Of a stretch of 64,000 nt of DNA, positions 32,940-46,287 are shown piece by piece. The stretch lies in the NCBI GenBank assembly GCA_029959085.1, contig JARWIR010000018.1, positions 18,165,001 through 18,229,000 on the forward strand. The letters run 5' to 3'. The notes below the pieces were generated by a model. It was not told the DNA's origin and searched no databases. It was given only the letters and a program-made list of their open reading frames with translations. Made by a program: the position numbers and the translations under genes. Source of the DNA: Nemophila menziesii (taxonomy: Eukaryota > Streptophyta > Magnoliopsida > Boraginales > Hydrophyllaceae). The first letter of the stretch is position 1; each line of letters begins with the position of its first letter.

Positions 32940-33459
32940 CTAATTAACAAACAATGAATAACCCAATAGTTAAAACAAGATCAAGAACAAATTAATGAGC
33001 TAAAATAATGCAAATAAAATGCTTGATTTTTTTTTTTTTTTTTTACTATACTAAACTATTGCTTTGTCGGAGAAAGAAAATTAACCTAGGTTAGAACTTG
33101 CTGTATTGTAACCGAAGATAATGAAAAAGTTAAAGAAGATGATATAGATGAGAGTACGAAGAAGAAGAAATACAACACAACTTGTCACGTATCGAATATA
33201 AATAACAAGTTAAAAAACACTTAATTAATCAATCGACTAACAAACAGAAAATGACATATACAATCAATACCCAACTAGTATAAAGCTTTAATATGAAAAA
33301 TACCCAATTCTTGAATATGTATACTAAGTATAACTTCTCTCAAGTTGTTTTAACAATGGAAAAGAACACCAAAAATATAAACTAGAAATTGAATATATAA
33401 AAGTTAAGTTTTCCTTTGTTTGATTTAAAAAAAGTAAATCAAACAATGTTGATACTTAC
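32940..33459 (-). other. Putative 5' UTR intron of the zinc-finger gene
   Basis: On the minus strand, a consensus donor GTAAGT (intron start at 33459, preceded by TCTCTT) and an acceptor TTTGTTAATTAG (intron end at 32940) lie 28 bp before the ATG. They bracket a 520-bp AT-rich stretch with T- and A-runs. If real, exon 1 is non-coding. Based on splice-site look only. Confidence 0.4.
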
Positions 33460-34478
33460 AAGAGAATTAAAAAGTTATAGTAGATGAAATCGATCTTAAT
33501 GAAGAGGTGGAAACTGTCACGTAGCTTATAACCAATCAGCTAATACGCGCATAAACCAAATAAACACTAGTTGAAAAGCTCAAATCTTTACACAGATCAA
33601 GAAGACTATTTAGACACAGTGCTCAAACACACACACACATACACACAACTTATAGTTGGTATACAAAGAGAAACAAAAATGGTGAGATGTGACAGTTTTT
33701 TTGGAAGTAAAAGATCAGACCCACAAAAGAAACAGACTCTTTAAATTCCATAGCTCTCTTATTTAATGTTTTAATTAGTTTGACAAAATTAAATAAATGG
33801 TAAAAAAGGAAAAAAAAGTAATTCAAAAGTTTTGTAAAAAAAAAGCTAATGATGTTCCATGAACTAAGGCTACAAAGATAAAACTAAAACAGAATACAAA
33901 GACTATTTCCCCTCTTCTACATAAACATACAATATTCTCTCTCTTCTTTTACTTTCTCTCTCATGTTACTTATTTTGCATTGAAGGAGAATTCCATGCAT
34001 GAAAGGAAAAAAATCAAATTAAAAAAAGAGAGATAGCACGTGTACTTGTGAGAGAAGAGTTCGTAGGTTGTTTTCCAAATCTCTACGGCCGAGATATGTT
34101 TGATTTATAATCTGAGGATCCACAAAAAGCTGGTTTAGTGATGTGAAGATTATTGACAAAGTACAAACACTTTGAGAGTAAATACTTTTTTGCTCTCAAT
34201 AAAGGTCTCCACAACTATGAAAGGTCCGTATCTTTAGCGGTTATGAAACCTTGGACTTACCCTTTTGCCCCCTAACACAATGGTAGTCCTTGCTCCTTAT
34301 ATAGGTTTTTATATATAGTAAAAGTATATATAAAGTCTGGTGTATTGGGCCCTCATTTACCTTTATACCGTCATTTTATTAATTATTGATTTTTTTCATA
34401 AATAAATGAGTAAAGATTTATACCATAAAATACTATTTAATTAGATAAGATTAGTCAATCTCTTTATTTTTTTTAATT
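33460..34478. promoter_or_regulatory. Upstream region of the zinc-finger gene
   Basis: Presumed promoter and leader. It holds a CA microsatellite (about 33628-33650), a G-box core CACGTG at 34037-34042, and a CT-rich stretch near 33930-33960. No TATA box could be assigned confidently. Confidence 0.4.
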
Positions 34479-36008
34479 AACTTTATCTTTTTTCTTAAAT
34501 TATACTTAATTAAATTACGCCACATCATTGGTGATATTTCATTGGTTGAATATTTGATGATATTTATCATTACTCGTAATAAATTCATTTTATTAAAAAA
34601 ATGGATACGAAAGGCGGGTCATCATCCTTAATAGTCAACCAATAAATGTGAAAAAAAAACAATAAATGTGCAAGAGTATGCCTCCCAAGGTTAGTATTAC
34701 TAATGTTAGCAAAAAGGAAATGACTACTAATGAGATTTGAGGACCACCCAATAACTCAAGTCATGCAATCCGATCTTTTTTCTAACAAGTAGAATTACTA
34801 TGCCTTTCGTCCGAAAGGTTACTAGCTTAAATAAAGAGGGAAGATATTTCATCCAACTTCAAATGGATTAGAGAAACCCAAAATAACTTTTAGACAATCT
34901 GATTGTATAATATCAAAATTCAAATTTTAGGTTATAAGCGTATGATATGCATTAAGGACCCTACATGTTTCGTTCATAAATGGTGGGATATTCTAGCGTG
35001 TTATATAGACACAACTCAAAATCTCTCTATCAGGGTTCTTACATTATGGTTGCAACACACGTGTCTTCAAAAGGATACCTAAATAAAATATCACACTAGA
35101 TAGACAATCAACCTCAATTTCTTGGTGAAAAGGTGGAAGTCGTGGGATGTCCATTTGATCTTCTGGGAGGATTTGATAGGTTTAGGCCATGCAAAAAAAT
35201 TTATATCATAACAACCCTGATAACCTTGTCAAAGTTAAACCATAACTTTATCTTTTTTCTTAAATCACACCTAATTAAATCAAGCTACATCATTGATGTT
35301 ATTTAATTAGTTGAATACTTGATGATATTTACATTACTCGTAATAAATTCAATTTATTAAAAAAATAGAAATGAAAGGCGGGTCAACATCTTTAAAAGTC
35401 AACCAATATATGTGAAAAAATAAATAAATGTGCGAGACTATGCCTCCCAAGGTTAGTATTACTAGCATTAGCAAAAAGGAAACGACTATTAATGAGATTT
35501 GAGGACCACCCAACAACTCTAGTTATGCGATCTGACTTTTTTTCTAACGAGTAGAAAAACTATACAACCCGTCCGAAAGGTTACTAGCTTAAATAAAGAG
35601 GGAAGAATATTTCATCTAACTTCAAATAGATTAGAGAATCCCAAAATAACTTTTAGATAATCTGGTTGTATAATATCAAAATCCAAATTTTAGGTTATAA
35701 GCGTATAGACATGCATTAAGGACCCTACATATTTTGCTCATAAATGGTGAGATATTATAGCGTGTTATATAGACACAACTCAAAATCTCTCTATCGGGGT
35801 TCTTACATATGGTTGCAACACACGTGTCTTCAAAAGGATACCTAGATAAAATATCACACTAGATAGACAATCAACCTCAATTTCTTGGTAAAAAAGTGGA
35901 AGTCATGGGATGGCTATTTGATCTTCTGTGAGGATTTGATAGGTTTGGATCATGCAAAAAAATTATACCATAAGAACCCTAGTAACCTTGTCAAATTTTT
36001 CCTCGCTC
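34479..36008. repeat. Tandem duplication of a ~765-bp unit
   Basis: Unit 1 (about 34479-35243) and unit 2 (about 35244-36008) share the same order of words: AACTTTATCTTTTTTCTTAA, ATTACTCGTAATAAATTCA, GAAAGGCGGGTCA, ACACGTGTCTTCAAAAGGAT. They differ by scattered substitutions and small indels, so the duplication is not recent. No coding function recognised. Confidence 0.85.
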
Positions 36009-36725
36009 CACGATCTGTCTTCGAAAAACATCATAATCGTACATTTCCAAATGTTTCAAAAGGAGAGCATGAGAAATGTTTTAACATATTTTTTGTTTAG
36101 TCACTCTTTTTTTTGTCTCCCTCATTTTAATAAATCTATTCGAAGGACCACTTATCCTTTCAAAGTTGAAGGATTGATCAGTGATGTATCTGGTGGCAGA
36201 TTTATGTGGGGCTCAAGCCCCGTACCTCAAAATTTTTTAAAATGTTTGTGTAATGTTTTTTCAAGAAAATAAATAGCCCCCTTGAGTATTAAGTAATATT
36301 CAGTTTCCAAAGAAAATAAATATCTTTATAGGTATAGTGGTGTCTTTGTGATGATTTGGAGTGTTCTGCGTACTTTCTGGATTTGTAATCTCTTTTAAGT
36401 GCATATAAATTCAAAACAATTAATGGCTTGGAGCATACACTAGGCATGAACACGGGAGCCCGAAGTATGTGAACTGATCCCCAAGATACCACAAATGAGC
36501 CTTGTGTTTGTAAATATTAAGTTACTAATATGTACCTTAATTAATTAATCGCGTGACTAAATATAGTAAGTACATATCATGTTAGAAAATTTATGGTCAA
36601 GCCCAAATTATGAGAGTACACGATTTATTGGGTTCAAAACTGTAGATAGAATGTTCTGGTAATCCCAAATAAAAATGCTAACTTCGAGGAAATGATAAAG
36701 TTATGATCATAGGCACTAAGACCAC
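36009..36725. other. Intergenic DNA, nothing assigned
   Basis: AT-rich sequence up to LTR copy c. The words GTGGGGCTCAAGCCCCGTA near 36205 resemble an end of a degraded DNA transposon, but no partner end was found. Confidence 0.4.
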
Positions 36726-38332
36726 TGGTGGTGGCAAAGGTGTGATAAAATAACAAATACAAAAAGATAATAATAAAGAACACACACCCACTACTACCAC
36801 GAGAAACTCAATGCAAGTGCATAGATCGTTTGCTAGTTATAGTTGATAAATAAGATTCATTCTCAAGGATTTATCGATTAGCTCAGACTTCCATTTAGAT
36901 AAGAAAGCGTAGAAAAGATTAATTGTGTAGACTAAAAGACAGAATTAAAGAAATAAAATTTATTTGGTTTTCAGATAAGGAATTAAGCTAATAATAATTA
37001 AACTAATGCAAATAAATAAACTAAGAAAATACATATGAGAATGTAGCTTAGGCCTGCTAGGGTGCACGTATCCTTCTAAATTGTTTTCTAATTACAAGGG
37101 TGATTTAAGGAAGTATAAATAGCCATGATTCTATAATCCTCCTAGCTCCCGTCAGGGTAGACTTAGAAAGCAACCTCAACACTACTAGGGTACTTAGGTT
37201 AAGGGACCCTGCACAATGATCGGTGTTTAAATTAAACCTTAACGACTATATAGTTAGGCAAGCTCGTCAAGATCACTACCGCACACTAGACGATTATGTG
37301 GTGCTGTCAATAATTGAATCCCCCGTCAGGGCTAAAATCCAACTGCTAAGGGCAGTCCTAAGATTGGCCAGATCTAGGGATGTAATAGGTCAAGCACATA
37401 ATATAGATTTATAAGTAAGAATCTCAATCAATTAACTGTCACTTTCCCAAATAACATAGAATGCAACAATATTATTCAAGGATTATACATAATGCAAACC
37501 CAAGTTATGTAAAAATTAGTTCATAGCTAAAAGAGTAAAACTATAAAATAAAGAGATTAGAAACATAGTTGAGATATAGATCTAATACAGTTTACTCTAA
37601 TGGTAGAGTAGAATGAGGGAGAAGAGGAGTTTGTCACTCTCCAGCATCTTATCTTCCTCTACATGTCAACTTGCTTCTCTAGATGATCTCTAAGTGTAAT
37701 ATTGATTAAAAATCAAGCAAGGATAGGAAATGACATGTTTACAAAAGTAGGTAGTCATATATATAGGTGTTAGGGAAAAATATAGGTCATAGGACAAGTC
37801 TTGAAGTCCTAATCCTACTCAAACTCGTTTTCGTTAATAATAGGGTTTGGTTGACCTTTGGAGTTTGTAAAAATCATAACTCCTCCGTTACAGCTCCAAA
37901 TCCAGTGATCTTTATATCGAGACGACCGAAATTCAAAGATATTTCCAAATATAAAAGGTTTCCTTCAAATTCCTTGTCGTCTTTTCCCAACATCAAGAAT
38001 ACTACACGTATTTACGGCTAGACAACAAATTTTGGCAGCTTTTTCACTTTCCTAAAACCAGTTTCTTTTTTTTTAACTCTTGATTTTTTCCTTGGATCTT
38101 ATTTCCTAACTCCTTAAAATTAATTTGGCATCTAATATCATCATTATACATAAGAGCTTCACATTTAACAAAAAAATTATACTAGAAATGCTTTAAAAGT
38201 AATAAACCTCCAAATCAAGGGAAAAGTTAAGAAACTAACAATTAATAGGGAAAAATCACTCAAGTAAGCACATAATACACCTAAAATAATATCACTAAAC
38301 TAGATTAATTCATCAAAAATATGGAGACATCA
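36726..38332 (-). repeat. LTR copy c (3' LTR of a minus-strand Gypsy element)
   Basis: Minus-strand LTR from TGATGTCTCC (38332) to the end near TGGTGGTGGCAAAGG (36726, plus-strand reading), about 1.6 kb. It is preceded on its own strand by the tract TTGAGTTGGGGGTTT (38333-38350). A TATA-like box (plus-strand CTATATATATGACTACC region near 37755) sits in the middle as in other copies. Confidence 0.88.
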
Positions 38333-41300
38333 AAACCCCCAACTCAAAGTTATATTGTCCTGATACATTAAAATATAAGAAAATAGGGAAGTCTTTAAGT
38401 ATATAACTAAGTCAATTGCGCATAAATGGAAGAAGATAGAAGAATATGAGTAATAATCCCAAAGCAAGTAATTAGAAAGTTTCATGTAATAATATTTACA
38501 AACTAAATCATCTTTATATACTTATTATGCAAACAATCAACACACTTTAGTTTCAAGATCAGATTAGCTTTGAAATGCACAAACAATAGGTTCTTCACTT
38601 AGTTTGATATGTAGGCTATAGATTGCTCATCGATCCTAACTAGTATCCAATGATCCATCTAACTACTCTATATTGGTTCAATTGACACTAGATCACATAG
38701 TAAAGAATGACAAGGTCTTTAAGGTTGTAATGTTAGGCTTAGGGACGGGTATGAATGTATATTTGGATAATATAGAGTGAGATTTTGGCTCTCTCCTCAC
38801 TAGCCATCAATGCATCGTCCTAGATCCTGAGTTACTCTCATAAATGGTCTCACTCAACCCAATGATTTGATCCACTAATTAGCCTCCCAAATATTTTAAT
38901 ACAAAGCATTAAGATGATCACATAATAAATTCCACTCTGTTGATCCAATTCATATAATTTTTTTCATATCGGTTTTCTTTTGCAAGTTAGCTATGACTCT
39001 TTTTTTTTATTTGAGATGTCATGCTACTTCTTTCTCATATTAATTTTCTTTTCAATATTCGTTCTTTCTCTTTTACCTTGGGAAAGGGTTACAAAATAAA
39101 GTAGTGAATCATCATCAAGATCACAATTACATAAGCTCACAAAAATACCCAACCCAATAATGTTTCCCATAAGTTGAACCCACCACCCTAAACTCAAGCT
39201 CTAAAATGACTGTCTGAGCATCGCGATTCGAGTGCAGTTCATATGAAAATATCTTATAATTTAAAGGGTACAACTTATAATGTGTCTCATAAAAAGACTT
39301 CAAAAGGCTAGAAGGGGTTGAGAAGGATAAATAAATTAAATTTGGACATCACGCTAAAAGTCAACAAGGGGCTTATCATAAACCCGCCTTAATCACTTTC
39401 TAAATTATGCAATTTCGTCACTTTCTCACCTCTAGCATGTTCATTAAATGGGTTTATCATCTAGCTCAGATCTCACGACCTACATACCCCTCAAGGCACC
39501 CTAATATCAAACTTACTTCGACCGCATTACTAACTAATCCTTTCTTTACTATTAGAGTGTGTTTTCAAGTTCATACTCTACCTGTATAAAATAGCCAGTT
39601 TATAAACAAATTACCTACTATTATTAACTCATTAAAGTTATTCTTTTAATCCATTAAACACAATCTACATCAAATTCCTTCTACCATTTTTTTTATTTCT
39701 ACCCTAAAAAGCAATAAATCTCAAAAAATGAAGATGAGGAACAAGAATACCCACGCCCCAACTCAAAAATGAGCCGTATCCCCACGACTCGAGATAGACT
39801 CGATAAAATTTAAAACTAACACAAATACTGAAAATAAATAAATTGTAAGAAAAAAGAAAAAAACATACTCTCGAGGCTATTTCCTTGCATTATCAACATC
39901 AAAGTTAGGATGTGGTGGATCTCTCGTTGTATCACGTCTCATTTGTTCCAGAAGCGTCATGATGTGTAGTTAGTTTTCTTTGATTTGTGCCACGTCGTTG
40001 GCCAAGAAAGTTTGAGCTTCTTCTACTTGATTCAATTGCTCACCTACCCATTCTCTCCATGCAAGATCCTCTTCTCTTGATTCTCTCTCACGAGAGCTTT
40101 CTTCCCTTAGAGGATTCTTTATACCTTCTACTCTTAGAATCGTCTTGACCCACACATTGTTGATATTATTGCTCACTTTGTACATCAATTTCTCATTCTC
40201 ACCACGATTCATATTTGCTTTCCTCAATATTCCAGTGATCATTGTTGGATATTTCACATTCAACAATGATTGTGGAGCGGTTCCAAATCACATCACCTCA
40301 TCAAAGATCAATTGTGCCACATCTCCTTCTTCCTCACGTAAAACTCAATTCAAAAAGTTGGAAACTTTCTTACTTATATCTGAGGTTTGCGTGTTCCTAA
40401 AGGTGTTTGGTGTGAAGAAATTGTGTCATATTCTTGTATCAGGTTAAAGGCACTTGTAAGGCCAAGGTGCCCTTAACTCTCATTTGTATCCTCGCACTAG
40501 ATCTTCACTGAATACATACTCATATAGATGTGTCCATTCAAAGGTCTTTATATTCTCCACCGCTTCTCGATACTTGAACAGTCCAACCAATTTCTTGAAC
40601 TCGAAGTGGTTTAGAATATCTTCAATTGTGAAAGGAACTAACTTTCCTCTTACTGGAACTCGACCTTCACTATCTCAGCTAAAAAGGCGTAGATAGAACT
40701 CGAAAACTAAATCCATATATAAAGTTGAGCACCTTATCATGAATGTGGTCCATCCCAATCTCTTTCACATCTTTAGAAATCTCTTGTAATCTCCTTGACA
40801 ACTTCTTATTCAAATATCCTTCCATAAGCAAGTGTTAATCCAGGTAAATTTTCTTTGGTGGTAGCTAATAAGGCCTTAGAAGCTTTGCTCATCTCGGGTA
40901 TAGGGATCTCTATTTGGAGAGGTTGTGGTGTTTTCTCCTTGAAAGGTGTAATTGCTTTGCTCTTTGATTTCACCACTGCCTACTTCTCTCTAATTACTCG
41001 ACCCGATTTACCCTTTTTCTTTGTTCCAAACTTGCACTAATCTCAACTGATTTATTCTTAATTTAACCCAATACCTTTCATTGATTCTTTTTCATCTCCC
41101 TAGCACTAGATAGTGTCTCCGTTCTTTTCGTCATCTCTTTTGACCCCCAACTCAATGGTTTACACACTCTTAAACTACCCTTTGATTATAGGTAACTAAG
41201 GTATTATTTGGATTAGGAAAGGTGTAAGGATGATGATTATTTATGTAGGTATGATTAACTCTTGCTTGGATGATATGGGTTTAAGAAATTTTGGAAATAG

Positions 41301-41710
41301 ACTTGGAAAATTTTGATTTTGAGTCTTGGATTCTAGGTGTTTTGGATTGATTTGGGTGGTTGAATATTGTTTGTAGGAATGTAAGGAAGGATTTGGATAT
41401 GAATTTATGGTGATGTGGTGTTGATATGATGTGAGGTGAAGGTTTGGTACAGTTTTAATGGAGTTTGGGTTGCTTGGAGAAGAAGGAGGCTTAAGGTTTA
41501 GGAATTGGAATATGATCAAACCTCTTCTTCTTTGAGTTGTTACGTCGTCGTGGGGTGTACCGTAGGTAGGCACGGTGTACTGCACGACACTTTTGTTTCT
41601 TGACCATAACACGGTATGTCGCAAACGTCGACACGGTTTCTGAGCATGCTTACTATCGCACGTGGACCTAATAATTCATACCGTAGCGACTGCTTTTTGA
41701 GGTACGTTAT
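38333..41710 (-). mobile_element. Internal 3' half of the minus-strand Gypsy element
   Basis: Non-coding region next to LTR c, including the family block with CTCACTAGCCATCAATG (about 38797), then a second purine tract (plus-strand CCACGCCCCAACTCAAAA, 39751-39768) with CCCCACGACTCG, then env-like coding remains (39900-41134) and their leader up to about 41650. The right end is cut by the LTR start at 41711. Confidence 0.7.
39900..41134 (-). pseudogene. Env-like ORF remains of Athila-type element
   Basis: Starts at ATG 41134 with MTKRTE, then breaks after a few codons. The best surviving piece, 39970-40266, reads KYPTMITGILRKANM followed by a charged stretch and a coiled coil (VGEQLNQVEEAQTFLAND). 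Gene order relative to the LTR matches the ORF at 1073-1531. Heavily mutated; no membrane or signal segment seen. Confidence 0.55.
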
Positions 41711-42540
41711 TGATGTCTCTCTTTTTGTGAGAGAAAAAACCCTTAGGAGACACCATTAGGTTGAAATTGGACTTAGTTAATTGATTTATAGTCATAATTT
41801 GATATAATTCACTTTCTTCCTTCAGATTTGAATTATTTGTACTTTTAGAGTTTTTGTGCGTTAATTCGTATGTTTTAGTTTGAAGTTATTAGGTAAATAG
41901 ATGTTAGGAGGCATCAATATGAAGAAAATAAGTGAAGATTCAAGTCCAATTACAAGAAAAAGCGTTAAAGGGGCAAAAGAAAGAACTTTAGTGAAGGCGG
42001 GGGAATTTCAGATTGAGTCAAGTCGTCACTTGTAGCCCTTCCCGAGCCCAAACAATGCATATTTGACTTAGTGGTTCGAATGAAAAATATGTACCCTTGA
42101 GTTAGCAAAATTGGAGAAGCAATTTCAGTGGATTTTGACTTACGATGCAAAAGTTACAATCTTTTTACTGAAGTAGTGTACAACTGTACAAATTTATTAA
42201 AACGGACTTGGACCCTTTAATCACTTAATTAGGCCTAAGTTAGACCTACTCCAATTTTAATCATTATAAAAGGATCCTTAGACGTTATCAGCAGACAACA
42301 CCAGAAACAATATTTTGAGAGAGAGGAAGCACTTGGAGCAAGGAGCAGAAGAGAAGAAGATTGGTCTTCCGACCAATCTTCAACAAATAATCACCAAATA
42401 AGAGATCAAGAGCGGAAGGCAAGATTGAAAAACGAGGCCGCACGGAAATAAGTACGAAAGACTCTTGACCAACTTGTAAGTCTTCACATGGCCCATAGCA
42501 AGTCTTATCAAGATTCCACTCTCCCGGGGAATGAAATAGA
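41711..42540 (+). repeat. 5' part of another LTR-like sequence
   Basis: Begins TGATGTCTCTC and contains within 50 bp the complementary GGAGACACCA, the same head hairpin as the family LTRs. TATAAAAGG at about 42265 is a possible promoter. The 3' LTR end and primer-binding site are not recognisable, so the border with the gag-like frame is uncertain. Confidence 0.55.
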
Positions 42541-42724
42541 TCAATCGGAAGAAGTAGTTGAGGAGTAGGTATTTAAAGAAGACAATTGTGATAGTGACAT
42601 GACCATCGTGCCGAATGTGAATGGAAACCACCATGTGGTTGAGAATCTTGTTAGCATGGTGGAAAAAGGAGAAGCAACACAAATCCTAGAAGTTGAAAAA
42701 GAGATTGCTATTCCTATGGAGTGT

Positions 42725-44713
42725 TGGTGTCGGTTAGGGTGTGATAAAATAACGATAAATAAAGATGAAACTAACACCCGAACCTGAACACGTTACTCAC
42801 TACAAGTATCACGGATCGTACGCAAGTTTTAATGATAAGTAGAATTCGTTCATCACAGACTACGAAAGTTAGGAAGAATTTATGCAATATAAAGTGAAAA
42901 TAAGAAAGCTAGAAGAATAATACGCTGAAAATAAAAGACTCTGAAATATTTGTTTGGTTTTTAAAGACTCTAACAATTAACTAAATTTAATAAAGACACG
43001 AAAATAAATAAAGAGAAGAAGATAGTATGAGCGTTTAGATCTAGATCTAGCAAGCCTATTTATGTAAGGGAGAATTGTATGATATGAAATAGCCAGGATT
43101 CTATATTCCTCATAACCCCGTTCCGGGTGGACTTAGGTGGACCTAACAATTACCAAGGGACTTGGGTAAGGGGACCCTGCACAATCATATGTTATTAATC
43201 TTACACCGTAATGACTCTCTAGTTAGGAAAGCCCTTCCAGATCATTACCGCACACAAGACTTTTATGTGGTGTTTAAATAATTAGACACCCCTTCCGGGT
43301 GACCATCTAACTACTATTAAGACAGTCCTAACGTGATCAAGATCAGGGCTGGAAATAAATCAAAGCACTTAAAAATTAGAGATAGCAACACTAATTTCAG
43401 TTAAATGTAAAAGACATCCTAAATTAAAATAGATATAAAACAATTCTAGGGTTCATAACCATATTCTAATCCTCTCAAGCTAAACATAATTAGTTCATAA
43501 TCGAGAAAGAAAGAAAATAAATTACAAATTTGAAGGATTGGAAAGGCATGACTGGTTGTCCAACTCCTTCTGGTCTTCTCTACACTTGATGTAAGCTTCT
43601 TCTTGGTCTTTTGATGTTAAGGACTGACCAAGGATAATTTCTATAAGGTATTAACGGGTATATATAGGCCCTTAGTCGAAGTTAGGAGTAATCCCCAAGC
43701 TAAAGAGTCCAGATCTTACCAAATTTTGTTTTCCTAACTTGTAGGAAGGGATAAACCTTAACAGATATTGATTTGGTCATATCTCCTATGTTGTAGATCT
43801 CCCCGCCTAGGCGCGCCTAGGCGCCGCGTAGGCGTCAACTCCCCCCTCAGGCGCTTACGCCTAGTTAAAACTCTAGGCGTTTTTGCCTAGCGCCTTAGTC
43901 GCCGTGGAATAGGCTCCTAGCCCGTGTAGGCTCCGAATAATGGCAAAAAATAGCCGCCTAGGCGGCGATTAATGGCAAAACATGCCCACATAGGCCTTCT
44001 TGTTATTTTTCTTATTCTCGAGAATTTTTTAATTGATATTATAACTTAATTTTTAGTATTTTTATATATACTATAGTGTTGTTAGATGAATTTTATGACT
44101 TAAATTGTTAAAATTATTATAAATACTACATATATATTACTAAATATATAAAATTACACAGCGGGATTCAGAACCGTATAATTCCGCCTAGGCCCCGTGT
44201 AATCCCGCCTAGGCGCTAGGCCCTGGTCGACCGCCTAGGCCTCAAAACCGAGATCTACAACATAGCATATCTCCTTCGTTACTTACCGGATTTTGATGTT
44301 CTTTATATGGAAACAACCACGTTGAAAAGATTTATCTGCTAATATAAAAATATTTTCCTAATTACAGGCCGTTTTTCTGAAGTAAATTAATTAGTGGATG
44401 TATATGCAGTTTTGACAGCTTCTTTACTTTCCAAATAAATCAAACTTATCCTTTTTTACTTTGACTAAGGGTTTTTCGCTACTTTTCCTTTTCAAATCAG
44501 TTTCCTTAGGTGTAATAACTTTCATATAACTAAGTGCTACACAAATAACACCCAAATTATGCGCAAAAGCTCACAAAATATCAAAACACCTAATATTAGA
44601 CAAGAAAGTGTAAAGTATAAATAAATGAAGAAAAATTCCCAAAATTATTTAATAACCAACCCTAAAATGATGTCTCAAGTATAGATTAATATATCACAAA
44701 TAGAGAGACATCA
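42725..44713 (-). repeat. Solo LTR copy d with nested hAT MITE
   Basis: Complete minus-strand LTR (TGATGTCTCTC at 44713 to TGGTGTCGG at 42725, plus reading) flanked by a perfect 5-bp duplication AGTGT (42720-42724 and 44714-44718). No internal element sequence accompanies it, so it is a solo LTR left by recombination. Without the MITE it is about 1.5 kb. Confidence 0.93.
43786..44265 (+). mobile_element. Palindromic hAT MITE, copy 2
   Basis: 480 bp, same termini as copy 1 (CTATGTTGTAGATCTC / GAGATCTACAACATAG), perfect 8-bp duplication CATATCTC (43778-43785 and 44266-44273). The 20-bp CGCCTAGGCG palindrome is intact at 43804-43823. LTRs f (about 58288) and g (about 59993) keep the unoccupied site. 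Confidence 0.95.
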
Positions 44714-45168
44714 AGTGTGCATATGATCAAGAGAAAGAATGCGAGCTAAACGAGGTGGTGATCGAGGTTAGAGAGATTCTGAAGCAAGGATATGATGAGG
44801 TAATAATGGAAGATTGGGTTGAAGACGAAGACGAATCTGAAGTGGTTGAGGAGGTAATTGAAGAACTTAGGGTTCACGATAAAATAGAAGTTATATCTCC
44901 ACCACAAAAAGCTTACACATCACGGATCATGAATGAAAGTAGAGCTCAACCCAATAATGATCAACCCACACCACCAAAAGTAATCAACATATGTTGTACA
45001 AGCAAGGTATCACACCGTGAGAGTAAGGTGACAAGGAGAAGTATCTACCCACCACCTTGTAATATGAAAGCGAGATTGAAAAGAATATTAAAGAGCTTAT
45101 ACCTTTCAAGACGGTCATCAATTATTATGCAGAGGAGAATGAGTTTCGCCATGAAAGTAAGAAGGTGA

Positions 45169-46282
45169 ACCGGGGAACTTGCCCACCCCCTTTTTAGATT
45201 GATTGAATCAAAGTTTAGGTGGAAAGGGAGAGACGAGTTTAAGCGGATGAGTACCACAAGAGCCTCATGGAAGGTAACACGTCAAACTTACCGATGTAAT
45301 AAATAAAAGTGCTTCTTGGGAGACAACCATGTTTTAAAATGCTTTCTTAGTTAAATGTTCTTAGTGTAAATTAGTAAGTTAAGATTCATGTTTTAGTGTG
45401 TACTATAGTTAATGAGAAGGATATATAATGTTTTTGATATACACGTAAGTCAAGGATTAAGTTTGGGGCGAAAGAAGTAAAAAAATTCGTGATCACAGGT
45501 CGAAAAAACGGCAGGTATCTGCGATGTAATTCAAAAGGCCATAACTTTATGCTTAGATGTCAGAATTAACTATTTATCGAGCCTAAATTGTGTATTTTTC
45601 CGAGATCTATCCAATGAAGAAGTCAGAATACAGGTCAGAATGTTGAAATACAACAAAAAACCTACTGAAAAAAAGCCACCTAGACGCACTTCAACATTGC
45701 GTCAGCGAGGAAGTCAGCCGCGACCAGCTACACAGCCCTATGACCGGCATTGCCGGTTTGCAAGGCAAGCAACAACACTGACTCTCTAGATGAGGGCCAA
45801 TTAATCCCCAATATCAATAATTCTAATGTTTAGCGTTGGAGTGCCATTGGGAGCGCACCTCTCTTTGACCCTACATAGTGTCTGGTTTCAGGAGATCCTC
45901 AAGAAAGCATCTAAATCCACTAGCAATAAAGATAAATCTCATTGACGGTGATCAAGAGAAAGGTATGTGATTATTACCACAATTCACTGTCCTAATACTT
46001 AGTATTACATCCCCATTCTCTTCTGCCGACAATTCGACTTCTCTGGTGTTGTGCTCAGATTCTTGGACCGAGTGTTTGATTTAAGTAGTTGGTTAGCATG
46101 AGTTTTTATGTTCAGTCATATGGTTAAGGTGATAACAAGAAAATCATTTGATCCCTAACTTGTTATATTTCTATCTTGTAATCTTTGAAGTACATATACC
46201 AAAAGAGGTTATCAACGTGCAAATCAACCCACCAAGTATCTACGATCCAACCTAATCCTATGACAAGACATCTTGGTTACTA
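45169..46282. other. Non-coding Gypsy-derived or intergenic DNA
   Basis: Follows the gag-like frame. It includes AAGTTTGGGGCG near 45460, a possible purine tract, and a GC-richer patch (45690-45780). No coding region with recognisable content. Confidence 0.4.
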
Positions 46283-46287
46283 ATTAT

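Larger units (their letters stand above)
42599..45168 (+). pseudogene. Gag C-terminal/linker fragment interrupted by a solo LTR
   Basis: Two plus-strand pieces, 42599-42724 and 44719-45168, lie in exactly the same frame once the LTR and one copy of the AGTGT duplication are removed. The second piece contains YDEVIMEDWVEDEDE, similar to DEIIVEDWVEEVE in the gag-pol frame at 63596-63640, so the host sequence is a relative of that linker region. No zinc knuckle or protease motif is visible. Downstream (45180-45500) are non-coding words such as TTCTTGGGAGACAACC that often follow plant Gypsy coding regions. Confidence 0.65.

Noticed and set aside
36180..36290. GGGGCTCAAGCCCC words suggesting a DNA transposon end
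   Set aside because: No matching opposite terminus or target duplication was found.
39407..40696. Plus-strand open frames at 39407, 40145 and 40484 as host genes
   Set aside because: They overlap the minus-strand env-like remains in antisense and have no recognisable domain.
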